Below, in pieces: positions 1 to 9,551 of a stretch of DNA of 64,000 nt. Location of the stretch: positions 124,001-188,000 of the forward strand of contig NZ_BBJT01000005.1 in assembly GCF_000739915.1 (NCBI RefSeq). The letters run 5' to 3'. The notes under the pieces are model-generated. The model was not told the origin of the DNA, made no database searches, and was given only the letters and a program-made list of their open reading frames with translations. A program made the translations under genes and the position numbers. Position 1 is the stretch's first letter, and every line of letters begins with the position of its first letter. Source of the DNA: Paenibacillus chitinolyticus NBRC 15660. GTDB taxonomy: Bacteria > Bacillota > Bacilli > Paenibacillales > NBRC-103111.

Positions 1-846
1 TACGGCCTGCCGCATCGCCGCTGCAGGCGCAGGGACGCCGGTCCAGTACTCGAACGCGTAAGCCCCCTGATAAATAAACATGCCGAGTCCGCCGTGAGTG
101 ACGGCGCCTTTTGCTTTAGCTTCTTTCAAAAAACGGGTTTCCAGCGGGTTGTAAACGAGATCGCTGACAACCGCGCCTTCCCGGAGAGAATGACCGTCCA
201 GATCCAAAGGCATCTCTTCGATATTCGGGTACATGCCCGATGAAGTCGAGTTGATGATCAGATCCGCGTCACTGATAATGTTTCCTAATTCGTGAAGCCC
301 CATGCCGACAGCGCTTGTTTCGGATCGGACGGTAGAGGCGAGCTCCTGAGCTTTCTCCGCCGTCCGGTTGGCGATGGCGATAAACGAAGGACCTTCCTTC
401 GCAAGGGCATATGAAATCCCCCGGGCCGCTCCGCCCGCTCCGATCAGCAGCACTTTTTTGCCGCGGAGATCCATGCCCGTCTCTTCTTTAAGCGAACGGA
501 CATACCCGATTCCGTCCGTGTTGTAGCCGATCAGTTTACCGCCGCGGTTGACGACGGTGTTCACGGCGCCGAGGGCCTCCGCATCCGCGTTGATCTCGTC
601 GAGATACTTCATCACGTTGACTTTATGCGGGATCGTCACGTTGACTCCGCCGAAACCGAGCGCTCGGATACCGGCAACGGCCTCCTCCAGCTGCTCCGGC
701 AGCACGTGAAACGCGGCATACGCTCCGTTGATCCCCGTTTCGCCGAAGGCCCGGTTCATCATAATCGGAGAGCGGGAGTGCCGCACCGGATCTCCGAATA
801 CTCCGTACAGAATCGTACCGCTGTCCAAAGACGGCTTGTTACCCAT
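1..846 (-). CDS. aroE: Shikimate dehydrogenase AroE (C-terminus cut by window edge)
   Basis: This enzyme reduces 3-dehydroshikimate to shikimate with NADPH in aromatic amino acid synthesis. The frame is open from an ATG at 846 (ribosome binding site GGGGGAG) to base 1, giving 282 residues without a stop, so only the extreme C-terminus is missing. Visible family features are the substrate-binding Ser-Arg-Ser near residues 24-26, NVTIPHK with the catalytic Lys at about 75, the NTDG motif, and the Rossmann loop GAGGAARG followed by NRT. It lies downstream of yqeG and yqeH on the same strand, the classic Bacillales order, with 84 bases between yqeH and this start. Confidence 0.95.
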   Translation of the reverse strand, partial: MGNKPSLDSGTILYGVFGDPVRHSRSPIMMNRAFGETGINGAYAAFHVLPEQLEEAVAGIRALGFGGVNVTIPHKVNVMKYLDEINADAEALGAVNTVVNRGGKLIGYNTDGIGYVRSLKEETGMDLRGKKVLLIGAGGAARGISYALAKEGPSFIAIANRTAEKAQELASTVRSETSAVGMGLHELGNIISDADLIINSTSSGMYPNIEEMPLDLDGHSLREGAVVSDLVYNPLETRFLKEAKAKGAVTHGGLGMFIYQGAYAFEYWTGVPAPAAAMRQAV

Positions 847-930
847 GGTCGGTTTCTCCCCCGTGCATTGTTTAGGTGCCGGACCTGCCTGCCAAAACGC
901 AAACGCCCGGCATGCCAGAACCGGTCCGGT

Positions 931-2046
931 TTAAATAAGCGAATCGCGCTGGACGATCTTAACGCCTTTCGGGACATGAACGGCCAATTCCGCGCCCGCT
1001 TCGCTGTTGATTTTGATCCAGCCGAGGCCGGAGATCAGAACATCGAGCTTTTTACCTTTCGAAATGTGAATCGTTTGTTTAACGAGAGGCGGAAGCTCTT
1101 CCAGATCTTTCACCACAGGCGGGGTAAGCAAAGTCCCTTTGTGGTTTGCGTACAGTTCGTCCGCTTTTTCCAGCTTCGTGCGATGGATGGGTACGGCTCC
1201 CGAAGAGTAAATCGTAAACGACTGGCGCTCGCCGCGGACAAAATCGAACCGGGCCAACGACCCGAAAAACAGAGTTTGTCCTTCGTTCAATTGATACACC
1301 ATCGGTTTGAGCGCCTTGCCCGGCATCAGCTTACCCAGGTCTTTCTTGGAAACAAGCTCCGTAAGCCGGTGCTTGTACACGATTCCCGGCGTATCGATGA
1401 TGAAATGTCCGTCATCCAGCGGAATCTCCACCATATCGAGCGTCGTGCCCGGATATTGGGAAGTGGTCAGCTCCGAATCCAGATCGCTGTAATCGGAAAT
1501 AAGCCGGTTGATGAGCGTGGACTTGCCCACGTTAGTCGCTCCGACGACGTAGACGTCTTTGCCGCTCCGGTGTTCGTCCACCGCCTGAAGAACCCGGTCG
1601 AATCCCATGTTCTTCTTGGCGCTGCACAGAACAACCTCCACAACCTTCAAGCCTTGTTCCTTCGCCTGCTTGCGGACCCAGTTCACGATCCGGTTCCAGT
1701 TGGTCACTTTCGGGAGCAGGTCGATTTTGTTGACGACCAGTATGATCGGGTTGCCTCCGACGAAACGGGCCAGACCGCTGATCAAACTGCCCTCGAAATC
1801 GAAAATATCGACGATATTGATGACGAGCGCTTCTTTGTGCCCCACGTGCCCGAGCAGCTTCAGAAAATCGTCCTGGTTGAGCGTAATGCTCGACGCTTCA
1901 TTATAGTTCTTGATGCGGAAACAGCGCTGGCAAATAACCGGTTCTTTCTCGAGAGCCTGCGCGGGGATGTACCCGAGCGCATGAGGATCTTCGAGCTGAA
2001 GCTTGACACCGCAGCCTCCGCAATGGATAACTTCTTCCTGGGTCAT
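931..2046 (-). CDS. yqeH: Ribosome biogenesis GTPase YqeH (circularly permuted)
   Basis: 371 residues, the usual family length. A zinc knuckle occupies the N-terminus (Cys9, Cys12, Cys39, Cys42). The GTPase motifs come in permuted order: NKID at 106-109 (G4), SAK at 142-144 (G5), the P-loop GATNVGKS at 169-176 (G1), a PGTT stretch near 199 (G2) and DTPG at 218-221 (G3). In Bacillus subtilis the orthologue is needed for 30S subunit assembly. The gene lies between yqeG and aroE and probably shares their transcript. Confidence 0.96.
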   Translation of the reverse strand: MTQEEVIHCGGCGVKLQLEDPHALGYIPAQALEKEPVICQRCFRIKNYNEASSITLNQDDFLKLLGHVGHKEALVINIVDIFDFEGSLISGLARFVGGNPIILVVNKIDLLPKVTNWNRIVNWVRKQAKEQGLKVVEVVLCSAKKNMGFDRVLQAVDEHRSGKDVYVVGATNVGKSTLINRLISDYSDLDSELTTSQYPGTTLDMVEIPLDDGHFIIDTPGIVYKHRLTELVSKKDLGKLMPGKALKPMVYQLNEGQTLFFGSLARFDFVRGERQSFTIYSSGAVPIHRTKLEKADELYANHKGTLLTPPVVKDLEELPPLVKQTIHISKGKKLDVLISGLGWIKINSEAGAELAVHVPKGVKIVQRDSLI

Positions 2047-2110
2047 GAATCCTCCTTAAAATAAACGGCGGGAGCTTCCGCTAAGCGTTGTTCCCCCGCA
2101 AGCAAAGTGA

Positions 2111-2132
2111 AGCTTTCCCGTGAAGGAAAGCT
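2111..2132 (-). terminator. Hairpin between yqeG and yqeH
   Basis: An 8-bp perfect stem, AGCTTTCC pairing with GGAAAGCT around a 6-base loop, begins directly after the yqeG stop. On the minus strand it lacks a long T tract, so it looks more like an attenuating or RNA-stabilising hairpin inside the cluster than a full terminator. Confidence 0.4.
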
Positions 2133-2642
2133 TTATTTATTCTTCGAGATGTAATTGTTGGCCAGCTTCTCGATGCGCCGGTTGATTCGTGTAAAGAAAC
2201 CTTCATCATGGATGGAGATAGGCGCTACAAGAATGGTATATAAACCGAGCCGGTTCCCTCCCAGCACGTCTGTCAGCATCTGATCACCGATCACAACCGT
2301 CTGCTCTGCAGTTGTATCCATCAGTGCCAATGCTTTGCGAAAGGCCGTGTTCGTCGGTTTGCGCGCGGCATGAATGAACGGGATAGACAGCGGCAGGGCA
2401 AATGTGGATACCCTTGTTTCCTGGTTGTTCGATACGATGACGACCTTGAAACCGAGCTGCTTCACATGCCCGAGCCAATTCACCAGCTCCGGTGTCGCAT
2501 CGGCCACCTTGGCACCGACAAGCGTGTTGTCGAGATCCGTGATGATTCCGCGGATTCCGCTTTGCCAAAGCTCCTCCAGATTGATATCGTAAATCGTCTG
2601 CACGAATTGTTTCGGCACCAGTTTTTTAAACAACAGCGTCAC
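2133..2642 (-). CDS. yqeG: YqeG-type HAD phosphatase (HAD-IIIA)
   Basis: The chosen start is GTG at 2642, preceded by AAAGAGG, giving 169 residues, the usual family size. A longer frame extends to 2783, but its extra 47 residues do not resemble the family. HAD motif I is DLDNT at residues 36-40, motif II is VSNN, and the C-terminal VIGDQMLTD carries the metal-binding Asp residues. Families of this type dephosphorylate small phosphorylated substrates; the substrate of YqeG is not established. It is the first gene of the yqeG-yqeH-aroE cluster, a linkage conserved in Bacillales. Confidence 0.9.
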   Translation of the reverse strand: MTLLFKKLVPKQFVQTIYDINLEELWQSGIRGIITDLDNTLVGAKVADATPELVNWLGHVKQLGFKVVIVSNNQETRVSTFALPLSIPFIHAARKPTNTAFRKALALMDTTAEQTVVIGDQMLTDVLGGNRLGLYTILVAPISIHDEGFFTRINRRIEKLANNYISKNK

Positions 2643-2826
2643 CCCAACCTCTTTCGAATCTATAGGAACTATACCATACATGCCCAATTCCTTGCAAAAA
2701 GAAAAAGGAAGCGTTTCAGGCCGTGCCCGGACGGGAAAATCCCGTATTCTCAGCATTCCCTTTCCGCCGCCCGTTCCATTCACCCGCGAAAGCCGGCCCC
2801 AAATTCTCTCTGCCGGAAAAAAAGAA

Positions 2827-2857
2827 AGGCCGTCTTCCGGTTAACGGAAAACAGCCT
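2827..2857 (-). terminator. Terminator of the moxR-DUF58-transglutaminase operon
   Basis: Read on the minus strand, a stem starting AGGCTGTTTTCCG pairs with CGGAAGACGGCCT and is followed by a T-rich run. It sits about 40 bases after the transglutaminase stop. Confidence 0.75.
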
Positions 2858-2899
2858 GCAGCTTACGCTATGAATCCGGCCCATCGGTGTGTGCCGGTC

Positions 2900-5167
2900 T
2901 TATTTCATCTGCTCGCGCAGTCGCTTCACATGGCCCTGGACGGCCTCCAGATCCTGCTCGGTCACAGATGACCGGCTGTACTTGGCCTTCTCGAACATCG
3001 CGAGAACCGGCGAAAGTTCGCCTGCCAGCCAGTAGCTCTGGGTCATCCAGCGGGAAGCGGCTTCCCGGAACGTTTCATGCTCGAACCGTTCGTACCCTTT
3101 GCGCCTTCCGTACCGCAGAAGCCGGTTGACCTCCTGGATAACCCCCTGCGCGTAATTAGCCGCTTTGGGATCGCGTCCGAGCAGGGGCAGCAGTTTCTTG
3201 CCGCTGCTCAGCCGGATAGCCGTTACGGCGGCAGCCGTGAGCAGAACGAGGCCGCTGAGCGTATACAGCACGTAACGGACCCAAGGGGCCGCGCCGGACT
3301 TAGCCTGAGCCGTCTTCGTCTCGGCCGGCGCCGGAGTCGGCATCTCGGTGGCTGCCGACGTTTCGGGCGCGTATGACTGCGGCAGCGAAAATCCGGCGGT
3401 CGGCTCGAACGGCAGCCAGCCGTAGCCCTCGAAATAAACCTCCACCCAGGAGTGGGCGTCTGAATTGCGGACGGTGTAGGTGCCCTCGGCGTCGGGATCG
3501 GACATGCCTCCCCTCAGGTTTCCGATACCGGCCGGGCGGCTGTTATCGGAAGAACCCGATGCGTAGCCTTTGACCCATCGGGCCGGAATGCCGAGCGACC
3601 GGGTCATCACGACCATCGCCGACGAATAGTAGTCGCAGTAGCCTTCCTGGATTTCGAACAGGAAGCGGTCGACGAAATCTTTGCTTTTCCCCTTGGATAC
3701 GTCGGGGGTGTTCGTATACGGATACTTACTGGACAAGTAAAGCTCCAGCTCATGCACTTTCTCGTAGGCGCTCGGAGCTTCCTTCGTCACTTCTTTGGCA
3801 AGCTCCGTCACCCTCTCGGGCAGCCGGTCGGGAAGCTGGAGATAATCGTTCCATTCGGACCGGTTCAGCCTGCTCATATCGACTTTCTTGAGCCCGCTTA
3901 AATCGAGCAGCGGGATGTTGGACACGAGCTCGTACTGCTTCGGGTAGTTCGATTTCGCGTTAAACCGCAGCTCCGCCTGGCGCGCGGACCACCGGAGAGA
4001 TCCCAGCTGCGCCGGATCGGAGCGTGTTCCGTCAGGACCTTCCTCCTGAATGTCGACCTTCGACATCGGATAAGCCCCGAACAGCACCGGGTATACTTCG
4101 TTGCTGCGCATTTTGACCGTCTGCTTCACTTCTTCGGTCTTCAGCTTGGTCATGTCGATGCCGGAATCCGCGGGAAGCTTGCCGCTCGAATCTACCGAGG
4201 TCTGGCGGGCCCGTCTGTCCGCCGGACTCGCTTCCCAGCCGCTGCCGGTGTACAACGCCCGGGTTTCCCCGCGGTAATACGTGCGGCTCGTCGTGTCGAC
4301 TGTGAAAACGGGCGTGTAATCGTATTGGAACTGTCCGCCGAGCTGCGCGTCGTTACGGCTGTATCCCGACGATTTCAGCAGCGGATCGTTCGGGTCCTGC
4401 ACCATCGTCCGTCCGGAATCGTCGCTGCTCGGCAGGAAGGTCACCGCCTCGCCGTTATACTGCCGCCAGGCCGTATACGGATCGGTGAGAACCGGATCGA
4501 CCGCCGGTACGAGCGCACCCAGGGTGAGCGTCAGGGCGATAATCAGCACGACCGGCACGATCAGCGGGCCGGGATTGTCCGAGAGCCGCTTCCAGCTCTC
4601 GGGAGCTTTATTTTTGAGCTGGGATAAATGACGCACGACCAGCATGCACAATCCGCTAAAAATAACCGCCGCAACCTGCGGCCATAACTGCAAGGTGCTG
4701 AACGAATCGCGGACGCCGAAAAACAAAATGGCCAAAATGACGATAAAAGAAATCCACAGTTTGGACCGGGACGCCCACATGGCCATCAGGAACACCCACC
4801 AGGCGGCCAGTCCGAACCATAAATAAGGGAATAATTGCGAAACGTTGGCCTGAAACCACTCCATCGGACCGTCCATCTGAGACATGGGGACAAACCGGTA
4901 TTGAAGCACAATCGCATGAACCACCAGTACCAGAACGATCTGCAAAAGTTCTCTGACCAGATGGTGAATCCGCGGGATGAAGAACGTCGCGCAGACGGTA
5001 ATCAGCGTCCAGTTTACGGCTTTCAAAGTTTCGGGCAGCCACAATCCGTCCTCGCGGGAAATCCATCCGGTGAACTGGAATAAAAACAGCAGGACGAAGA
5101 GGGCCATCCACTTCTTTGTTCCGTCTTCGCCGGCCATAAACCGGATAACATTCCAGATGCTACGCAT
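2900..5167 (-). CDS. Membrane-anchored transglutaminase-like protein (TgpA/YebA type)
   Basis: About 755 residues. The N-terminal third carries several hydrophobic membrane segments, then an external transglutaminase-like core, another membrane segment near residue 645 and a cytoplasmic tail. The papain-fold residues are Cys511 in EGYCDYYSS and His572 in DAHSWVEV; the third position is in FEPT, so Glu588 replaces the more usual Asp. The start ATG at 5167 overlaps the DUF58 stop by 8 bases, implying coupled translation. A longer upstream frame only shadows the DUF58 gene. Such triads (MoxR, DUF58, transglutaminase) are widespread in Firmicutes; the substrate is unknown. Confidence 0.9.
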   Translation of the reverse strand: MRSIWNVIRFMAGEDGTKKWMALFVLLFLFQFTGWISREDGLWLPETLKAVNWTLITVCATFFIPRIHHLVRELLQIVLVLVVHAIVLQYRFVPMSQMDGPMEWFQANVSQLFPYLWFGLAAWWVFLMAMWASRSKLWISFIVILAILFFGVRDSFSTLQLWPQVAAVIFSGLCMLVVRHLSQLKNKAPESWKRLSDNPGPLIVPVVLIIALTLTLGALVPAVDPVLTDPYTAWRQYNGEAVTFLPSSDDSGRTMVQDPNDPLLKSSGYSRNDAQLGGQFQYDYTPVFTVDTTSRTYYRGETRALYTGSGWEASPADRRARQTSVDSSGKLPADSGIDMTKLKTEEVKQTVKMRSNEVYPVLFGAYPMSKVDIQEEGPDGTRSDPAQLGSLRWSARQAELRFNAKSNYPKQYELVSNIPLLDLSGLKKVDMSRLNRSEWNDYLQLPDRLPERVTELAKEVTKEAPSAYEKVHELELYLSSKYPYTNTPDVSKGKSKDFVDRFLFEIQEGYCDYYSSAMVVMTRSLGIPARWVKGYASGSSDNSRPAGIGNLRGGMSDPDAEGTYTVRNSDAHSWVEVYFEGYGWLPFEPTAGFSLPQSYAPETSAATEMPTPAPAETKTAQAKSGAAPWVRYVLYTLSGLVLLTAAAVTAIRLSSGKKLLPLLGRDPKAANYAQGVIQEVNRLLRYGRRKGYERFEHETFREAASRWMTQSYWLAGELSPVLAMFEKAKYSRSSVTEQDLEAVQGHVKRLREQMK

Positions 5168-6407
5168 AGATCTTCGTCCCTCCTCCCAGCACAGCGGGCA
5201 GCTCCGCCAGCGTGTGCACGCCGTACCCCATAAAGCCAAGGCTGTGCAGGCGGCGGACCCACACGTCCGCAGGGCCCCCTTTGGCGCCGCAGACGCACAG
5301 GTGACAGGCGAGCATGCGCTGTTTGTCGGTCCAGTGGAGCAGCGACAGGAGATCGGAGTTCTTCGCCGGCGTGATATACACAACCAAAGCACCCGGCGAG
5401 AACATGCCGTCCGCGTTGTTGACCGCCTGCTGCAGCGGACGGAATCCATCCGGCTCCACCTCCACCAGGTGATCCATCAGGACGTCCTCATGGCGGGAAC
5501 CCGTCTTGGGCACGGCCATCAGGGATTCGCGGCCGGAGGAAACGAGCCCTACCGCGATGTTCCTCTGGGTGCCGAAATGCAGCAGGGAAGCGGCGACGGA
5601 AACCGCCAGTTCGAATTCGGCGGGACTGCCGTAATTCTGTTTGCTCCGGTCGAGTACGATGACCATCTTCGGGAGCGTTTCCCGCTCGAATTCCTTCGAC
5701 TTCCACGTGCCCGTACGCGCCGTGGCGTTCCAGTGGACCCGTGAAAGCCTGTCCCCGTGAATGTACTCCCTCACGCCGTTGATCTGCGTCGTTTCCCGCT
5801 GCATCCTAGCGGTTACGGAGTGATGCCTTGCCCCTCGCGGGGATTGGGAAAACTGCGCCCAGTGGCGGATCTCGATCATTTGGGGCATCACGACAAAGCC
5901 GTACGGCAGCTGAACGCTGCCTTTGTGCTCGTAGAGCCCGAAGACGTCTTCCGTCGCGAACTCCGCGCGTTCCAGGGAGTAATGGCCCCGGCGCAAGGGC
6001 GGCGTTTTGTAAACGAATTCTCCTCTGCGCATCCAATTCAGGACCACGGAACCTTTCATTACGGTCCGCTCCCCGCTGCTTCGCACCAGCTCGTCTTCGA
6101 TGAGCAGGTACGGGATGGGCCAGACGCCGGGAACCTGGATTTTAAGCTTGATCTGCAGGGACTGCCCCGCCTGAACCTTACCGGTTCCGTCCGCCGCCGA
6201 TATTTCACGCACCGCCTGCGTCCGGCGGATGCCGCTCCATTTGCCGAGAACCAGATAAGCGGAGAGCAGGCATACGACGGCAAACAGCGTGGAAGCGAGC
6301 TTACCGCCCTGAAAGAGCAGGAACATCAGGCTGGCAAAGAACAGGAAGGATAAAATCAGGGTAGCCTGTCTTCCCCTCTGAGCCGCGGTAGGTTTGAAAA
6401 GCCTCAT
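5160..6407 (-). CDS. DUF58 domain protein (YeaD-like)
   Basis: 415 residues with two hydrophobic segments between about residues 18 and 60, then a soluble region holding the DUF58 signature: GVREYIHGDRLSRVHWNATA followed within a few residues by KEFE and the strand VIVLD. The domain adjoins a von Willebrand A-like fold and is almost always encoded beside a MoxR ATPase. The start ATG overlaps the moxR stop as ATGA, and the stop overlaps the transglutaminase start. This arrangement suggests a MoxR-chaperoned membrane complex, which is inference from context. Confidence 0.9.
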   Translation of the reverse strand: MRLFKPTAAQRGRQATLILSFLFFASLMFLLFQGGKLASTLFAVVCLLSAYLVLGKWSGIRRTQAVREISAADGTGKVQAGQSLQIKLKIQVPGVWPIPYLLIEDELVRSSGERTVMKGSVVLNWMRRGEFVYKTPPLRRGHYSLERAEFATEDVFGLYEHKGSVQLPYGFVVMPQMIEIRHWAQFSQSPRGARHHSVTARMQRETTQINGVREYIHGDRLSRVHWNATARTGTWKSKEFERETLPKMVIVLDRSKQNYGSPAEFELAVSVAASLLHFGTQRNIAVGLVSSGRESLMAVPKTGSRHEDVLMDHLVEVEPDGFRPLQQAVNNADGMFSPGALVVYITPAKNSDLLSLLHWTDKQRMLACHLCVCGAKGGPADVWVRRLHSLGFMGYGVHTLAELPAVLGGGTKIYA

Positions 6408-7369
6408 TTCGCTTTCTCCAGCCTGACGGGCACTTTCGTATGCGCCAGTATCGAAGCGAAGACGGAACGGGAGGTTTCTCCTTCCATCCGGGCTTCCGAA
6501 GAAAGAATAATCCTGTGCCCCAGAACGTAAGGGGCCAAATATTTCACATCGTCCGGGAGGACATAGTCGCGGCCGTTCAAGTACGCGTAAGCTTTCGAAG
6601 CCTGCACGAGGGCCAGCGTAGCGCGCGGGCTGGCTCCCAGCTCAACGGCCGGATGCTCCCGGGTGCTGCGGGTAATGTCCACCAGATACTTCGCGATGCC
6701 TTCGTCGAGGTAAACCGACCGCACCTCTTCCTGCATGCTGAGAATCTGTTCCGCACCGACAACCTCATGAAGCTGTTCCATGGGGTGCTCCTTGCTTTGC
6801 GACGCGATCATTTGAAGCTCCGTCGCGCTGTCGGGGTACCCCAGGCTGAATTTGATCATAAACCGGTCAAGCTGGGCTTCCGGGAGCAGATACGTGCCTT
6901 CGAAGTCAATCGGATTCTGGGTCGCAAGAAGCATAAACGGACGCGGAAGCGGGTACATCTCGCCGTCTACCGTCACGTGATGCTCCTCCATCGCTTCCAG
7001 GAGAGCCGACTGGGTTTTGGTAGTGGCGCGGTTGATTTCATCGACAAGCAGAATGTTGGCCATAACGGGACCGGGGCGGAAAAAGAAAGCTTCATTCTTC
7101 GGATGATAAATCGAAACGCCGGTAATATCCGTCGGCAGCAGATCCGGATTGCACTGAATCCGGCGGAATTGGCCTTGTATGGAGCGGGCGAGGGATTTGA
7201 CGAGAACCGTCTTCCCCGTCCCGGGCACATCTTCGAGAAGTACGTGACCGCCGGCAAGAAGTGCGGTTAACAGCAGCATGATTTCTTCGCTTTTGCCTAA
7301 TATACATGAATCCAAATTGGATCTGATTCTGGAAATCTCACTCATATGAGGTTGGGACACAGCAGCCAT
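6404..7369 (-). CDS. MoxR family AAA+ ATPase
   Basis: 321 residues. The Walker A loop is VPGTGKT at 48-54, Walker B is LLVDEINR at 107-114, and the sensor region ATQNPIDFEGTY follows, all typical of MoxR. MoxR ATPases act as chaperones for assembling or activating protein complexes, often ones with von Willebrand A-like partners, here presumably the DUF58 protein. The start has AAGGAGG about 11 bases upstream. It is the first gene of a three-gene overlapping operon. Confidence 0.94.
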   Translation of the reverse strand: MAAVSQPHMSEISRIRSNLDSCILGKSEEIMLLLTALLAGGHVLLEDVPGTGKTVLVKSLARSIQGQFRRIQCNPDLLPTDITGVSIYHPKNEAFFFRPGPVMANILLVDEINRATTKTQSALLEAMEEHHVTVDGEMYPLPRPFMLLATQNPIDFEGTYLLPEAQLDRFMIKFSLGYPDSATELQMIASQSKEHPMEQLHEVVGAEQILSMQEEVRSVYLDEGIAKYLVDITRSTREHPAVELGASPRATLALVQASKAYAYLNGRDYVLPDDVKYLAPYVLGHRIILSSEARMEGETSRSVFASILAHTKVPVRLEKAK

Positions 7370-7640
7370 TCGGTACGAATCCTCCTTCGGATAAAAAGGG
7401 TTTGAAGTCCTATTTTTTATATTACAGGAAAGTAGAAAGCGAGTACAACAAAACCCCTTCTAAATTTATTAAAAAACCGACAGTTGGTGGAAAAGAAGCT
7501 AAAAGGAGCAAACGTCCCCGGGTTTTGTTACGGGAGGATGACGGTGCAGTGACGGCAGGATTACGAAGGAATGACAGGCGGATGACAGAGGGATGAGAGA
7601 TAGATGATAGAGGACGCGGCAAACCCTAAACAACGCAAAA
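7370..7640. other. Intergenic stretch between moxR and spoVAE terminator
   Basis: No credible gene was found. Short open frames lack ribosome binding sites and recognisable composition. The stretch holds the moxR promoter candidate and, near its spoVAE end, several short near-repeats of the type GATGACAG/GGATGAGAG around 7540-7605. Confidence 0.5.
7419..7448 (-). promoter_or_regulatory. Possible sigma-A promoter of the moxR operon
   Basis: On the minus strand TTGTAC and TAATAT are separated by 18 bases, about 50 bases upstream of the moxR start. The match is good but not exact, and no other evidence was available. Confidence 0.4.
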
Positions 7641-7669
7641 ACACCCCGTTTCCCGAGAAAACGGAGTGT
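7641..7669 (-). terminator. Terminator of the spoVA operon
   Basis: On the minus strand ACACTCCGTTTTC pairs with GGAAACGGGGTGT and is followed by TTTTTGCG, 19 bases beyond the spoVAE stop. Confidence 0.8.
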
Positions 7670-7687
7670 CGATCTACGGCTTTCGCT

Positions 7688-8038
7688 TCAGCCTTTGGGA
7701 CGGACAAACAATGCGGCGAGAAACGAGAAGATGATCGCCGCCGAAATACCGGCGCTCGTGACTTTGAAAATCCCCGTTACGATGCCGATCCAGCCGCTTG
7801 TCTGGATTTCTTTGATAGCGCCGTGCACCAGCGCGTTGCCGAAGCTGGTGATCGGTACGCTGGCGCCGGCTCCCGCAAAACGGACGAGAGGCTCGTACAG
7901 CCCGAAGCCGTCAAGGATCGCTCCGGCCACGACGAGGGTCGTCATCGTATGAGCCGGTGTCAGTTTGCCCAAGTCCAGCAGAAGCTGACCGATGACGCAG
8001 ATGGCTCCGCCGACGAGAAATGCCCATAAAAACTGCAT
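7688..8038 (-). CDS. spoVAE: Stage V sporulation protein AE (SpoVAE)
   Basis: 116 residues, a hydrophobic protein with about four membrane segments and the family sequence [18 protein letters not shown]. SpoVA proteins form the inner spore membrane channel that moves dipicolinic acid with calcium into the forespore and out during germination. The start ATG at 8038 has AGGAGGG nine bases upstream and lies 2 bases past the spoVAD stop; a much longer frame upstream only shadows spoVAD. Confidence 0.93.
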   Translation of the reverse strand: MQFLWAFLVGGAICVIGQLLLDLGKLTPAHTMTTLVVAGAILDGFGLYEPLVRFAGAGASVPITSFGNALVHGAIKEIQTSGWIGIVTGIFKVTSAGISAAIIFSFLAALFVRPKG

Positions 8039-8040
8039 GA

Positions 8041-9060
8041 TTAAAGTCCCTCCTGTCTTTCTATCGCAACGGCATGCGCTATGCAGGGAATGGATTCCCC
8101 CTGCTGATACGACAGCGGGGACAGCAGGGCGCCGGTGGCGACGACCAGGAGGCGGCGGATGTCGCCCTGCTCCATTCTTTTCAGCAGGTGGCCGTAAGTG
8201 ACGACGGCCGAGCAGCCGCAGCCGCTGCCTCCCGCTTGCACGCCCTGTTTCTCGATGTCGTAGATCATGAGGCCGCAATCGCTGAACGTGGTGCTGTTCA
8301 TGGCGATCCGCTGCTCCTTCAGCAGCTCGTTCACGATCTGAAAGCCCACGGTGGCGAGGTCGCCCGTTACGATAAGATCGTAATAGTCGGGGGACCGCTT
8401 CATGTCCCGGAAATGAGCGGTGATCGTATCGGCTGCCGCCGGCGCCATCGCGGCCCCCATGTTGAACGGGTCCGTAATCCCCATGTCGATCACCTTGCCG
8501 ATCGTGGCGGACGTAACGACGGGCCCCGTGCCTTTCTCGGCCACGACGGAAGCTCCGGCGCCGGTTACCGTATACTGGGCCGTGGGGGGCTTCTGGGAGC
8601 CGTATTCCGTCGGATAACGGAACTGTTTCTCCACGGTGCAGTTGTGGCTGCACGTGCCGCTCAGGACATAGTCTCCTCCTCCCGAGGCTACGATCAGCGA
8701 AGACACGGCCAGGCTTTCCATCGAGGTGGAGCAGGCGCCGAAGACGCCCAAGTAAGGAATGGCCAGCGTCCGGGCGGCAAAGCTGCTGGAAATAATCTGG
8801 TTCATGAGGTCGCCGCCGACGTAGAACTGAACCTGATCCTTCTGGAGGCCGGCTTTCTTGATCGCGAGATTGGCCGCGTCTTCCATGAGCGCCTTCTCGG
8901 CTTTTTCCCAGCTCTTCTGCATTAAAGTGTTGTCCTGGTGAATGAGATCGAAATCGAGGGCGAGGGGCCCCTCGCCCTCATCCGGCCCGACAACCGTAGC
9001 GGTGGAGATCAGAACCGGAGGCTTCCGGAACTCCCAGGATTGACCTTTTCGAATAATCAA
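8041..9060 (-). CDS. spoVAD: Stage V sporulation protein AD (SpoVAD)
   Basis: 339 residues with a thiolase-like fold: [12 protein letters not shown] around the position of the thiolase nucleophile, and a Gly-rich SGTCSHNC stretch. In Bacillus this soluble subunit binds dipicolinic acid and sits on the SpoVA membrane channel. Its start overlaps the spoVAC stop as ATGA and it is followed at once by spoVAE, so all three are probably one transcript. Confidence 0.95.
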   Translation of the reverse strand: MIIRKGQSWEFRKPPVLISTATVVGPDEGEGPLALDFDLIHQDNTLMQKSWEKAEKALMEDAANLAIKKAGLQKDQVQFYVGGDLMNQIISSSFAARTLAIPYLGVFGACSTSMESLAVSSLIVASGGGDYVLSGTCSHNCTVEKQFRYPTEYGSQKPPTAQYTVTGAGASVVAEKGTGPVVTSATIGKVIDMGITDPFNMGAAMAPAAADTITAHFRDMKRSPDYYDLIVTGDLATVGFQIVNELLKEQRIAMNSTTFSDCGLMIYDIEKQGVQAGGSGCGCSAVVTYGHLLKRMEQGDIRRLLVVATGALLSPLSYQQGESIPCIAHAVAIERQEGL

Positions 9061-9533
9061 TGTGCCCCGCCTCCAAAGATCAGAGTGAAAATGCCGACGA
9101 AGAAGGCGGCCACTACGCCGAACACGATAACGGAGCCGGCCAGCTTGAACATATTGCTGGCGGTGCCGAGAATGAGTCCCTCGCTGCGGTGCTCAATGGC
9201 GGCCGAACACATCGAGTTGGCGAAGCCCGTTACCGGCACGGCCGTTCCCGCCCCGGCCCACTGGGCGATTTTGTCGTACACGCCGAGGCAGGTCAGGATG
9301 ACGGAAATGAGAATCAGGACTGACACCGTTGGGTTCGAAGCGGCTTCCTTGCTGAAGCCGAACACTTTCTCAAACAGCATCATGAGCGCCTGACCGATAA
9401 TGCATATAAAACCGCCCACAACGAAGGCGCGGATACAGTTGGCGACGACCGGTCTTTTCGGTTCGTTTTTTTTCGCGATAGCCTGGTACTGCTGCTGGGT
9501 TAATGTCGCGTTTTTCTTTTTCTGGTTGGCCAC
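9057..9533 (-). CDS. spoVAC: Stage V sporulation protein AC (SpoVAC)
   Basis: 158 residues with a charged N-terminus and about four membrane segments, including GAGTAVPVTGFANSM, a sequence shared with SpoVAE because the two are related. SpoVAC is the mechanosensitive channel component of the dipicolinic acid transporter. It starts 18 bases after the DUF421 gene and overlaps spoVAD by four bases. No spoVAA, spoVAB or spoVAF was found next to it, so this is the short CDE form of the operon. Confidence 0.93.
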   Translation of the reverse strand: MANQKKKNATLTQQQYQAIAKKNEPKRPVVANCIRAFVVGGFICIIGQALMMLFEKVFGFSKEAASNPTVSVLILISVILTCLGVYDKIAQWAGAGTAVPVTGFANSMCSAAIEHRSEGLILGTASNMFKLAGSVIVFGVVAAFFVGIFTLIFGGGAH

Positions 9534-9551
9534 TTGCCTGTCCCCCTCTTC

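Noticed and set aside
625-2064. Open frame of 479 codons on the plus strand opposite aroE and yqeH
   Set aside because: It mirrors two well-supported genes on the other strand; its composition and Arg-rich product are typical of an antisense shadow in GC-rich DNA.
7402-7596. 64-codon frame upstream of moxR on the plus strand
   Set aside because: No ribosome binding site and no protein-like pattern; the DNA holds the moxR promoter.
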